Source: Oscillospiraceae bacterium
GTDB lineage: Bacteria > Bacillota > Clostridia > Oscillospirales > CAG-272
Assembly (NCBI GenBank): GCA_015064415.1
Contig: SVSG01000002.1
Location: 1-64,000 of the forward strand
Direction of reading: 5' to 3'
Length of the DNA stretch: 64,000 nt
The notes beneath the pieces were generated by a model, which saw only the letters and a program-made list of their open reading frames with translations, did not search any database and was not told the origin of the DNA. The position numbers were made by a program, and so were the translations under genes. Of the stretch, positions 1-9,307 are shown piece by piece. Position 1 is the first letter of the stretch; the number at the start of each line of letters is the position of its first letter.

Positions 1-127
1 AGTGGTCAAACATGTGGTCAGACCGAGAAATTGATGATTTTTCGGCATTCGGGAGAGCCGAAAAAGTCAGTGTTTTCAAGGGTTTTCAGCGTTTTTGGAA
101 TTTACAACGCAGAGAACGGTGATTGAG

Positions 128-166
128 ACCCGAACGTAGCGCTCTACCAAGCTGAGCCACACCTCG
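128..166 (-). pseudogene. 5' half of a tRNA-Pro (anticodon CGG); sequence diverges just after the anticodon loop
   Basis: Minus strand reads cgaggtgtggctcagcttggtagagcgctacgttcgggt: acceptor 5' strand, D-arm and anticodon 5' stem CTACG + loop TTCGGG. The matching CGTAG stem, T-arm and acceptor 3' strand are absent. Confidence 0.65.
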
Positions 167-314
167 ATATTTCGTACCATAATATTATAGCAAAAACGGG
201 CGGGCTTGTCAAGGGCTTTGCGCAAAAAAGAAAAGAGAATAGCGTGGCGATTTTACTTGAACGGGGGCGAAAAGTGTGTTATAATAGAGAAAGTGAGAAA
301 AAAGGAGGCGGAAC

Positions 315-830
315 ATGACGGAGAACGAGAAGAATATGGCGTTGCGCGCGGGTGCTTCCTTTTGCGCATCCATGCCGAAGGGTGAGGCACTTGGTGCCAT
401 ACTGGAGGCGCTTTCGGCGCGCTATCTTGGCGAGCGCGCGTTGCGCGCGGGGGATGAGGTGCTGCTATTGGGCAATATTACGGCATCGGAGCGGGATCTT
501 CTGCATCGAAACGGCCTGCAGGCGGTATCGGCGGAGAAGGGGCTTGTGCACGCGCTTTCTCCCGCCACGCGCATGGTAATGTTCGGCACCGCCGGGGCGG
601 AGGCGTCCGCCTTGCGGGCGGCGCGCAACTTTTGCAACGACTTTGAGCTATGGCTGATCGTGGATGCGCGAAAGGCACAATTTTGTTGTGAGTTCGACGG
701 GGAAATCTATCCTGCGGCCGCTGTGGGGGATTTCAGCATTGTGTCTGACGAGGAAGGTGAGTATATCGTCACCAGAGATGTGCAGCTATATCGGTTGCTT
801 CCTCAAATCGCCCCAAAAAACAAAAAATAG
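315..830 (+). CDS. Hypothetical protein, 171 aa
   Basis: ORF with upstream aaaggaggcgg RBS; no recognised family. Confidence 0.6.
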   Translation: MTENEKNMALRAGASFCASMPKGEALGAILEALSARYLGERALRAGDEVLLLGNITASERDLLHRNGLQAVSAEKGLVHALSPATRMVMFGTAGAEASALRAARNFCNDFELWLIVDARKAQFCCEFDGEIYPAAAVGDFSIVSDEEGEYIVTRDVQLYRLLPQIAPKNKK

Positions 831-905
831 AAAAACAGAGAAACGCAAACGATATATAATGGAATGATATATGTAATAATTGGAAAATCATGCGTTAAAA
901 ATTGG

Positions 906-960
906 AAAACGCTCTGCGCGGTGAAATTTCCCTGTTGGGCCTCATTGCACAGAGCGTTTT
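906..960. terminator. Stem-loop between convergent genes
   Basis: AAAACGCTCTG ... CAGAGCGTTTT inverted repeat. Confidence 0.5.
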
Positions 961-972
961 GCGTTTTGTTTT

Positions 973-2967
973 TTATATACGTCTTGCGGGGCCTTGAAGC
1001 GGTGCGCCGTTTTGGTAGGCGGCGATCACGCGATCGACCTCGGCGGGGGATTCCAACGTGAAAATATAATGTCCTGCACGGATATCGGCGCGCGCAAGGT
1101 CTGCGCGACGGTCGCTCATCACCGTGGGGCGGCTATTGAGCAGAATATTGCGGTGCGGGGGAAGTTGCAGGATGGGGAAGCGCTCACGGCGGCGATCCAC
1201 CAGAGCGTTTTGCCCTTGCTCGCATTTCTGACAGCTTCCGACCTCCTTGCCCGCGCATTTCTCCAATAGCATCAGCGGAATGCGCCCATATACGATCACG
1301 TCGCGCGCGCCGCGGATGTCACGGATCTGCGGGAGCGTGAGCTCGGGGGAAAGGATGGCGTCCGTGAAGCCGAGGGCAAGCAAGGCGTGCAAGCTTTCGG
1401 TATTGGTGACGTTCAGGCGGAAATCCGCGTGGGGGATAAGCCCCACCTCTTTGACGAGTGCAAGATGTCCGATGTTGCCCACCAGTGCGTGCGTGGCGCC
1501 CGCCTCCTTGGCCTTTTGCAGCTCCGCCTTGATCTGCTCCTTTTCGTGGTCGAAGATGACGGGCGGAACGGTGACGCCGTTGGCGGCGCTGTCATAGGCG
1601 TGCAGGGGGAGGAAGCGAAGCGGGAAGTATGCAAGTGCTGCCTTCGTGATCTGGGTGGCGTGCTCAAAGCGCGCGGAGCGCGGGGGCGCTTCGCCGTTTT
1701 TTTGTTGCGGTGTGCCTTCGGCTTGTGTGGGGAGCGTGCGCGGGAGTGCAGAGAGCTTTTCCAGTGCTTCGCGGCGCAACGCGTTCAGGCGGGAGACGGG
1801 CACCATCAGCCCCTCGTCCAGGGTGATATTCACCGTGGCGGGCACGTACGGGGTGCCGCCCAGCTTGCAAAGGTTCTTTTTGATCATTTCCGCGTCCATC
1901 GGGGCGCGCTCGGCCACAAGGGGCACGTCGCCCGTCACGGTGGCACTGCGGCCGTTTGCCTTTACGGTGAGGGTGAGGGGCTCGTTCCTTTTCATGCTGA
2001 AATCCAGCGTGAGCGGCACCGTGCGCGTCATTTTTTCAAAGGGCGCGAGTGTGCGCGTGCTTTGCTTGTCTTCCTCGGAGCGGTAGCCCATCATGTCCTT
2101 GCCCGTGCGGCCTTGGAAGTAGGCATCGGTGAAGCCGCCGCGCGAGAAAACCGAGGCAAGATATGCCATTTCCTTCGAGGTGGCGGCGCGGCGCTCATCC
2201 AGCAGGCGGCGCCAGACCGATACGACCTCGCGGACGTACTCGGGGGATTTGAGGCGCCCCTCGATCTTGAGGGAATGCACGCCCATCTCGATCAGCTCGG
2301 GCACGTGGGCGGCGAGGGAAAGATCTTTAAGGGAGAGCGGATATTTGCCCGTGGCATCGGGCAGGCGGCAGGGCTGCGCGCACTCGCCGCGGTTGCCGCT
2401 GCGCCCCCCGACAAGCGAGGAGAACAGGCATTGACCGGAGTGCGAAACACAAAGCGCGCCGTGGACGAAAACCTCGGCCTCCAGCTCGCTTTCGGCAAGA
2501 AAGCGGCGGATGTCGGCGGCGGGCGTTTCGCGTGCCAGTACCATGCGCGTGAAGCCGAGCGCTTGCAGTTCCTTGGCGGCCGCGACGTTGTGACCCGAGC
2601 ATTGGGTGCTGGCGTGCAGCTCGAAATCAGGTAGATGGCGGTGGATGGCCGCCGCTGCACCGAGATCAGCCACGATCAGGGCATCCACACCCGCGAGATA
2701 CGCCTCTGTTGCGGCCTCGACGGCGCGGGGAAGCTCACGATCGGTGACAAGCGTGTTCAAGGTGACGTAGGCCTTGGCACCGAAGGCATGGCAGAGCTTG
2801 GCCGCCTCGCGCATCGCCTCGGGTGTGAAGTTGGCTGCGCGCAGACGCGCATTGAAATCGGTGCCGCCGAAATAGACAGCATCGGCGCCCGCATCCAGCG
2901 CGGCGCGCAGAGCATCGGGCGTGCCGGCGGGGGCCAGCAGCTCGGGCAGAGTCAGCTTTTCGGTCAT
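973..2967 (-). CDS. Peptidase U32 family protein (collagenase-like)
   Basis: PELLAPAGTPDALRAALDAGADAVYFGG start; LKIEGRLKSPEYV motif; Cys cluster GNRGECAQPCR. Confidence 0.9.
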   Translation of the reverse strand: MTEKLTLPELLAPAGTPDALRAALDAGADAVYFGGTDFNARLRAANFTPEAMREAAKLCHAFGAKAYVTLNTLVTDRELPRAVEAATEAYLAGVDALIVADLGAAAAIHRHLPDFELHASTQCSGHNVAAAKELQALGFTRMVLARETPAADIRRFLAESELEAEVFVHGALCVSHSGQCLFSSLVGGRSGNRGECAQPCRLPDATGKYPLSLKDLSLAAHVPELIEMGVHSLKIEGRLKSPEYVREVVSVWRRLLDERRAATSKEMAYLASVFSRGGFTDAYFQGRTGKDMMGYRSEEDKQSTRTLAPFEKMTRTVPLTLDFSMKRNEPLTLTVKANGRSATVTGDVPLVAERAPMDAEMIKKNLCKLGGTPYVPATVNITLDEGLMVPVSRLNALRREALEKLSALPRTLPTQAEGTPQQKNGEAPPRSARFEHATQITKAALAYFPLRFLPLHAYDSAANGVTVPPVIFDHEKEQIKAELQKAKEAGATHALVGNIGHLALVKEVGLIPHADFRLNVTNTESLHALLALGFTDAILSPELTLPQIRDIRGARDVIVYGRIPLMLLEKCAGKEVGSCQKCEQGQNALVDRRRERFPILQLPPHRNILLNSRPTVMSDRRADLARADIRAGHYIFTLESPAEVDRVIAAYQNGAPLQGPARRI

Positions 2968-3593
2968 ACGAGATTGGCGTCAGCGTCACCGGGGGTCATT
3001 TGCTCGTATTTTTGGGTGACCTGTTGCTCCTCGGGGGTGATCTCGATGGTGGGGGCCTGCTCGTAATTCTGATAGGTGATGGGGGGCTCGCGCGTTTCCA
3101 CGCACATGCTTGCCAGCTTTTCGCGCAGCTCACGCACCTCGGTCAGCATCGAAAGCACCTGATCGTGCATGCGGTCGGCACGGGAGTTTGCCTCTCCGTT
3201 CTGGCGCATCAGCTTGGCGTTCAGACGGAAGAGCGTGGCGTTGTCGGAAAGCAGCGCGTCGTAGGTGCCGCGCGTGACCTGCAACTCGGCGCGCAGAGCC
3301 TCGTTTTCGCCGCGCAGCATACTTGCTTCAAAATTATCGCCCGTGGGGTCGGCCTTATGTAAGAACTCTTCCAGCTCCTTGATGCGCTCCTCCAGATGGA
3401 TGTTGCGCGTGCAGTAATCCAGCGCGGCAAGCAGAGCGGCCTCGGTACGGGTGCAGTTGTTGGCGGCGGCGGTGGAGATGGCTTGGATCTGTGTATCCAG
3501 TGCGGCAACGGCGGCGTCGATCGTTTCCTGTGTTTCCTCACATACGATATTCATGGGGACGTCGGCCACGGTGACGGAAAATTTTTGCTTCAT
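2964..3593 (-). CDS. zapA: Cell division protein ZapA-like
   Basis: ZapA-like N-terminus followed by coiled coil; overlaps the U32 gene by 4 nt. Confidence 0.75.
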   Translation of the reverse strand: MKQKFSVTVADVPMNIVCEETQETIDAAVAALDTQIQAISTAAANNCTRTEAALLAALDYCTRNIHLEERIKELEEFLHKADPTGDNFEASMLRGENEALRAELQVTRGTYDALLSDNATLFRLNAKLMRQNGEANSRADRMHDQVLSMLTEVRELREKLASMCVETREPPITYQNYEQAPTIEITPEEQQVTQKYEQMTPGDADANLV

Positions 3594-3724
3594 GTTTTGC
3601 TCCTTTCAAGCTTCCTCTTGCAAAATGCAAGGTTTTGGTGTATAATGGGTACAATCGTTCAGTTTCTATTATAATACAAAACGCTGAAATTTTCAAATAC
3701 TTTTTCAAAGAAAGGGCAAAAAAT

Positions 3725-4507
3725 ATGTCCGTGTTTTCCGAATGCAAAAGAATCGTCATAAAAATCGGTTCCTCGACCCTCACGCACGAGACGGGATCGC
3801 TCAATTTGCGCCGTATCGAGGCGCTGGTCAAAACGCTGTCCGATTTCAAAAACGAGGGCAGACAGGTGGTGCTGGTCTCCTCCGGTGCTGTGAGTGCAGG
3901 TGTGGCCAGAACGGGCAAGGGGCGCCCCACCTGCACCGCCGAAAAGCAGGCGATGGCCGCCGTGGGACAGTGCGAGCTGATGAAGCTGTATTCCAAGCTT
4001 TTTTCCGATTTCGGGCATACCGTTGCTCAGATTTTGCTGACAAAGGACGTCATTGACAACCCCGCGCGCCGCGCCGCCGCGGAGGATACGTTCGGCACGC
4101 TTCTTGCGATGGGGTGCATCCCGATCGTTAACGAAAACGATTCGGTCTCCACCGAAGGGATCAACTTCGGCGGCAACGATACGCTTTCCGCGTACGTGGC
4201 GCTGGTCTGCCACGCGGACCTTTTGATCAATCTGTCGGACGTGGACGGCCTTTATGACAGTGATCCGCGCCGCAACCCGGGTGCCAAGCTGATCGAGCAC
4301 GTGAAGGGCGTGGACGAGCAGATCCTTGCCATGGCGGGCGGGGCGGGTACCGAGCGCGGCACGGGCGGTATGGCGACCAAGCTGCAGGCGGCGCGCATCG
4401 TGCTGGAGGCGGGGATCCCGATGTATATCCTCAACGGCAAGGAGCCGACCATTTTGTACGAGCTTCTGGACGGCCGCCACGTGGGCACCTATTTTTCGAC
4501 GAATTGA
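3725..4507 (+). CDS. proB: Glutamate 5-kinase
   Basis: KIGSSTLTHETGSLNLRRIEALV...VLVSSGAVSAG...NENDSVSTEGINFGGNDTLSAYVA; short form without an evident PUA domain. Confidence 0.92.
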   Translation: MSVFSECKRIVIKIGSSTLTHETGSLNLRRIEALVKTLSDFKNEGRQVVLVSSGAVSAGVARTGKGRPTCTAEKQAMAAVGQCELMKLYSKLFSDFGHTVAQILLTKDVIDNPARRAAAEDTFGTLLAMGCIPIVNENDSVSTEGINFGGNDTLSAYVALVCHADLLINLSDVDGLYDSDPRRNPGAKLIEHVKGVDEQILAMAGGAGTERGTGGMATKLQAARIVLEAGIPMYILNGKEPTILYELLDGRHVGTYFSTN

Positions 4508-4548
4508 CCAAAATACCCTGAAACGGTATGAGTTTTTCGAAGCTTTAT

Positions 4549-4590
4549 AAAGAGACGGGGCCGCTTTGCACAAGCAGCCCGTCTCTTTTT
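4549..4590 (+). terminator. Rho-independent terminator after proB
   Basis: AAGAGACGGG ... CCCGTCTCTT + T run. Confidence 0.8.
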
Positions 4591-4702
4591 CTATGTGTTC
4601 AGGTAATATACTATTTCATGAACAAAACGCAGTGCAAGCAGATCGGGGAAAATGTCAAAACAAGAAAAATACTGCCGTGTTGCATTTTTTTGTGCGAAAT
4701 TC

Positions 4703-4731
4703 TTGACATTTATTCATACATATGATATAAT
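4703..4731 (+). promoter_or_regulatory. Sigma-A type promoter of the SipW-type exported protein
   Basis: TTGACA-17 nt-TATAAT. Confidence 0.75.
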
Positions 4732-4800
4732 TTCCTCACAATCGTTCGTGTAATAGTATATTTTTATGGTAACGATTGAAAAAATTAAAGGAGAAAAAGG

Positions 4801-6573
4801 ATGAAGAGAAAGACTTTACTTGGCTCGCTTTTGACGATCCTACTTTGCCTCACTCTGATCGCGGGCTCGACCTTCGCACTGTTCACCGACAGTGAGACAG
4901 TCGACATCGCAGTCACTGCCGGTAAAGTTGATGTGGACGCAACAGTAACCGCACTCAGCATTCTTTCCTACCCCAAGCTGGTAGAAAAGGATGAGTGGAC
5001 CGAAGTCAACGGCAACGAAGCGACGTTTACGAACGGCGGCGTGGTGACCTACGCCAAAGAGAGCAACAACGCACTGACGCTTGACAGAATCACTCCCGGT
5101 GACGCCGTCAAGGCCGAGATCACGATCCAAAACAAGAGCAACGTGAACGTCAGATACCGTTTGCGTTACTATGCCGAAGCGGACGTAACGCCCGAGGGCA
5201 AGAGCCCGCTGCTGGAGGCGCTGGATATCACACCCGCAGATGCAAACGGCAACAAGCTTGTCTGCAATATGAAGGGGTATACCAAGTGGAGCAGCACCGT
5301 GATCGCTCCTGCAACCACCACTGAAGGTGATGCAGTGACGACTGTGTCTGTGACGATTGAGCTCCCCTATGAAACGGGCAACGAGTATCAGGGCACTTCC
5401 TGCAAGATCTATCTGATGGTTGAGGCGGTGCAGGGCAATGCTGACGTTGTGTGGGACGGCAAGGCCGACACCACTTGGTACAATGATACCGACACGGAAT
5501 TCGTTTTGAATAATGCAAGCCAGTTCGCAGGTCTTGCGGACTTGGTGGATGCCGGCAACACCTTTGAGAACAAGACCATCAAACTGGACGCTGACTTGGA
5601 TCTTGGTGCAACCGACGCAAACGGCGATCCCATTTGCTTTGATCCGATCGGCAGTTACAGAAACGATCAGGCCTTCAAGGGAACCTTTGACGGTCAGGGA
5701 CACAGCATCGTTAATATGAGCCAAAACACCTGGGCGCTGAACAACGGCTATTATTATGGGGATCTTGGACTTGGTTTCTTCGGCAAGGTCGAGGATGCCA
5801 CCATTAAGAATCTTGTCATGGATGGGGCAGAGATCTCCGGCGAATCCGGTCTGTGTGGTACGGTTGCGGCTACCGCTTATGGCAACTGCACCTTTGAAAA
5901 CATTATCGTTGCAAATTCCAACGTTGCTGACTATCAGTACTATGCCGGCGGTGTCGTCGGTTGGGCAAGCGGCGACCACAGATATATCAACTGTGACGTT
6001 GACGCGTCGACGACCATCGCAGGGCAATGGGGAGATTTCAACAATGCTTGCGGCGGTCTTGTCGGTGGTGCCGGCAGTAGCGGTACGTACTATTTTGAAG
6101 ATTGTGACGTTGCCTGCCGCATTGATGCATTCAACGACGTAACTTCCGCTTACGAGTGGTATTCCTACCGTAGATGCGGCATGTTGATCGGTGACACCAA
6201 CCATACGGCTGACGGTAACGCTGTGACAACCGCAGCTGCTCCCAACGTAACCTGCGTGAACTGCACGGTTACTTACGGCGAATGGGCAAACTACACCTAC
6301 TGTGAATTCAATGCGATGGGATATCCCTTTGTCAGAGTGCAGGCGGGTGTGAGCACCGGTGCTTACTCGAATCCCCGTTACGGACATCCCACCGATGCCA
6401 ATGGCAATACGGTCGTGGATGACAACCACGTCCACAATGACGGCGAGAAGCATCATGAGCTGATTGTATTCGACCAGCTCTTTGGTGGTGATAGCGGAGA
6501 TCGCTACTGCACCTATGGTCTTGCTACTCATCCCGGCGTAACCGTTATTTACAATAACAAACCCGCGAACTGA
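4801..6573 (+). CDS. Exported protein with SipW/TasA-type signal peptide and GLUG-like/beta-solenoid C-terminal region
   Basis: MKRKTLLGSLLTILLCLTLIAGSTFALFTDSETVDIAVTAGKVDV is typical of SipW-dependent substrates; Gly-rich repeats such as GFFGKVEDATIKNLVMDG and GGVVGWASG. Confidence 0.75.
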   Translation: MKRKTLLGSLLTILLCLTLIAGSTFALFTDSETVDIAVTAGKVDVDATVTALSILSYPKLVEKDEWTEVNGNEATFTNGGVVTYAKESNNALTLDRITPGDAVKAEITIQNKSNVNVRYRLRYYAEADVTPEGKSPLLEALDITPADANGNKLVCNMKGYTKWSSTVIAPATTTEGDAVTTVSVTIELPYETGNEYQGTSCKIYLMVEAVQGNADVVWDGKADTTWYNDTDTEFVLNNASQFAGLADLVDAGNTFENKTIKLDADLDLGATDANGDPICFDPIGSYRNDQAFKGTFDGQGHSIVNMSQNTWALNNGYYYGDLGLGFFGKVEDATIKNLVMDGAEISGESGLCGTVAATAYGNCTFENIIVANSNVADYQYYAGGVVGWASGDHRYINCDVDASTTIAGQWGDFNNACGGLVGGAGSSGTYYFEDCDVACRIDAFNDVTSAYEWYSYRRCGMLIGDTNHTADGNAVTTAAAPNVTCVNCTVTYGEWANYTYCEFNAMGYPFVRVQAGVSTGAYSNPRYGHPTDANGNTVVDDNHVHNDGEKHHELIVFDQLFGGDSGDRYCTYGLATHPGVTVIYNNKPAN

Positions 6574-6590
6574 TCAATTTCAGTGCTCGC

Positions 6591-6630
6591 AAAAACCGCC
6601 AAGCCGATTTTTCGGCTTGGCGGTTTTTTT
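6591..6630 (+). terminator. Terminator hairpin between convergent genes
   Basis: AAAAACCGCCAAGCCGATTTTTCGGCTTGGCGGTTTTTTT. Confidence 0.85.
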
Positions 6631-7378
6631 ATGCTTTGAAAAAATAGACCTCGTTTTGGTTTTCGTCGGTGGCGCGGTAGCGCGTGAGTCCAAAGACACG
6701 CTCGGGGATGCGGACATTAAGGCACGCTTGCGGCGTGCCGTCAAAGGTGAGCTTGCCGCCCTCCAACAGCAGGACGCGGTCGGCAAGGTCAAGCGCGGCG
6801 GCGAGATCGTGCATGACAAGCAGGATGTGCTTGCCCTTTTCGCGCTCCTCGCGCAAGACGCGGTAGAGCGTCGCGCTGAAGGTGGCATCCAGATAAGTGG
6901 CGGGCTCGTCCAAAAGCAAAACGGGAGTGTTTTGCGCGAGGAGCAGTGCCAGAAAGACCTTTTGGCGCTCGCCGCCCGAAAGCGTTTGCACGGGGCGCGC
7001 GGAGAGCGACTCGATTTCCAGTTTTTCAAGGATTTCTCGTACCGTTTGCCACTCTTTTTCACCCGGACGGGTGCAAAAAGGGGCAAAACCGAGCGCTACG
7101 ACCTCGCGCACACAAAGGGCGGGGGCAGGGAGCTTTTGCGGCAGGAGCGAGAGGAGCTTGGCGCGCTCACGCGGGGCATATGTGACAAGTGAGGTGCCGT
7201 TCAAAAGGATGTTACCCGTATACGCGACCTCACCGAGAGCCGCGTGCAACAGTGTGCTTTTTCCCGCGCCGTTGTGCCCGATCAGCACCGTGATGCCGGG
7301 GGTAAGGGTAAGGGAAAGATCGTTTAAGACCGGCGGCGCGCCGCGATAGGCGACGGAAAGGTGTTGAAGCTCAAGCAT
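6629..7378 (-). CDS. ABC transporter ATP-binding protein (FecE/BtuD type)
   Basis: Walker A GHNGAGKST, signature LSGGERQKVFLALLLAQ, Walker B VLLLDEPATYLD. Confidence 0.92.
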   Translation of the reverse strand: MLELQHLSVAYRGAPPVLNDLSLTLTPGITVLIGHNGAGKSTLLHAALGEVAYTGNILLNGTSLVTYAPRERAKLLSLLPQKLPAPALCVREVVALGFAPFCTRPGEKEWQTVREILEKLEIESLSARPVQTLSGGERQKVFLALLLAQNTPVLLLDEPATYLDATFSATLYRVLREEREKGKHILLVMHDLAAALDLADRVLLLEGGKLTFDGTPQACLNVRIPERVFGLTRYRATDENQNEVYFFKA

Positions 7379-8372
7379 GGTGTTTCCTCCCGAGCAGAAG
7401 GGATAGGAAGAAGGGAACGCCCAAAAGGGCGGTGAAGATGCCGACGGGAACCTCCGTGGGGGAAAAGATCACCCGCCCCGCAAGGTCGGCCAGCAACAGC
7501 AAAATGCCGCCACCGATGGGGGAGAGCAATATTTCAAGCCGCGTGCGATTGCGCGCAAGGCGGCGCGCCACGTGCGGCACAAGCAATCCGACAAAGCCAA
7601 GCAAGCCCGCAAAGGAGACGGCGGCCGCGGCTGAGGCAGCGGCACAGATGAGCGCAAGCAAGCGTACACGCCTGACGGGCACGCCAAGCGAGGCGGCAAG
7701 CGTATCACCAAGGCAGAAAAGCTGTAATTTTCCCGCAAGCAAGCATGCGCCGACAAGGCAAAGAAGGATGATCGGCATCGGGAAATAAAGATCCTTCATC
7801 GTGACGCCGCGAAGCCCCCCCACCGAAAAATCGGTATAGGAGGCAAGCACGTCGGCATCCAGCACCGAGAAAAAGGAGATGCCCGCGCCAAAAAGGGCGG
7901 AGAACGCCACGCCGCACAGCACCACGGCGGTCTTGCCCATCTGCAGGCGGCCGGAAAGTGCCAGAATGCAAAGCGCGGTGAGTAGCGCGCCGCAAAAGGC
8001 GGCGAAGGGCAACAGCGCATACAGCGCGGGGAAAAAGGTGAGCGAAAGAATGACGAAAAAGCCCGCACCCGCATTGATGCCAAGAATGTTGGGGGCTGCG
8101 AGGGGGTTGTCCGTTACCTGCTGTAACAGCGTGCCCGCAAGTGCCAGCCCCGCCCCCGCAAACAGCGCGGCAAGGGCGCGCGGCAGGCGGATGGCCGTAA
8201 GGATCAGGGCGGCGTTTTCGCACCCCGTATGCCCGAAAATGGCACCAAAGAACTCTTTGGTGGTGAGATACGTGCTGCCGTGGCGCAGGGAAAGGAGAAA
8301 GGAAAAAAACAACAAAAGGAGCGCACCGCCAAGCACGGCGGCACTCCGCACGCTTTTTTTCATGGCGATCAC
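7371..8372 (-). CDS. FecCD-family ABC transporter permease
   Basis: RLPRALAALFAGAGLALAGTLLQQVTDNPLAAPNILGINAGAGFFV; FAGLLGFVGLLVPHVAR. Confidence 0.93.
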   Translation of the reverse strand: MIAMKKSVRSAAVLGGALLLLFFSFLLSLRHGSTYLTTKEFFGAIFGHTGCENAALILTAIRLPRALAALFAGAGLALAGTLLQQVTDNPLAAPNILGINAGAGFFVILSLTFFPALYALLPFAAFCGALLTALCILALSGRLQMGKTAVVLCGVAFSALFGAGISFFSVLDADVLASYTDFSVGGLRGVTMKDLYFPMPIILLCLVGACLLAGKLQLFCLGDTLAASLGVPVRRVRLLALICAAASAAAAVSFAGLLGFVGLLVPHVARRLARNRTRLEILLSPIGGGILLLLADLAGRVIFSPTEVPVGIFTALLGVPFFLSLLLGRKHHA

Positions 8373-9307
8373 TCTCCTTTTGTGATTTGGGTAAGGTTGG
8401 CATAGGCCAGTGCCCAGTTGCCGTTCGGCTTATAATGGAACAGATCCTTTTGCAGATAACTGAAGCGGCCGTTTTTCACCGCAGACAGTGCCGCCCAATC
8501 GGCGTTTTTCAGCATTTCGGTGACAAAGGCGCGGGAGGCGTCCTCATCCCCCATCGCGGTGAAAAAGATATAGTCGGGATCGGCGGCAAGGATGGCCTCC
8601 ATGGAAAGGCCGTCCAAAAGCAGGGGCGCATCGTCCGCAATATTGGTGGCGCCAAGCTCCTTCAGCATGGCGGCGGCGAAGTGATCCGCACTGCCCTTCG
8701 GCTTGACGGAGCGCGCCGAGGAGCCCGCCCGAATGAAGAGAATTCTCATACCGTCAAGGGGCTTTTTGGCCAAAACGGCATCAATTTGCGCCTTTTGCGC
8801 GGTGCCGTGCAGCTCGTAAAGCTCGGGGCGGCCCGTAAGGTCGGTACAGATCTTCAAAAGGGCAAGGTACTCCGCAAAGCACTCCACCCGCATTTGCGCC
8901 ACGGGGATGCCTGCCTCACGGCAAAGCGCGGCGGCCTCCACTTGTGCGGGGATGTCGGCAGAAAGGATCACGAAATCGGGCGCTGAGGCGATCAGCACCT
9001 CCGTATTGATCGTTTTGCCCGCGCCGTCATCCACCAAGGTGACCGAGGTGTCGCAAAAGCCGCGATCGACACTCTCACCCACGGTGATGGCAACCTTGCC
9101 CCCCGCAAGCCCCCAGACGTCGGCAAAGGAGGACAGTAAAACAGCCACACGTGTGGGGGTTTTCTTGACCGTGACCGTATATCCCGCGCTATCCGTGAAG
9201 GTATAGCGCGCCTCGGCACTATTGGGGCTGCTTGCCCCCGATGCGCAGGAGGTAAGAAGGAAAAGGAGCGCAAAGAAAAGCGCAAGCGGCTTACAGAGCT
9301 TTTTCAA
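8369..9307 (-). CDS. Periplasmic-binding-protein-like lipoprotein of an iron/cobalamin-type ABC importer
   Basis: Lipobox LLTSCAS; RVAVLLSSFADVWGLAGG; APDFVILSADIPAQVEAAALCREAGIPV. Confidence 0.88.
   Translation of the reverse strand: MKKLCKPLALFFALLFLLTSCASGASSPNSAEARYTFTDSAGYTVTVKKTPTRVAVLLSSFADVWGLAGGKVAITVGESVDRGFCDTSVTLVDDGAGKTINTEVLIASAPDFVILSADIPAQVEAAALCREAGIPVAQMRVECFAEYLALLKICTDLTGRPELYELHGTAQKAQIDAVLAKKPLDGMRILFIRAGSSARSVKPKGSADHFAAAMLKELGATNIADDAPLLLDGLSMEAILAADPDYIFFTAMGDEDASRAFVTEMLKNADWAALSAVKNGRFSYLQKDLFHYKPNGNWALAYANLTQITKGE

Noticed and set aside
1387-2634. 415-aa plus-strand ORF opposite the U32 peptidase
   Set aside because: Antisense to a clearly recognisable protein; low-complexity composition typical of shadow ORFs in GC-rich DNA
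4840-6531. 563-aa antisense ORF opposite the SipW-type protein
   Set aside because: Shadow ORF; no RBS or family features, and the sense frame has signal peptide, promoter and terminator
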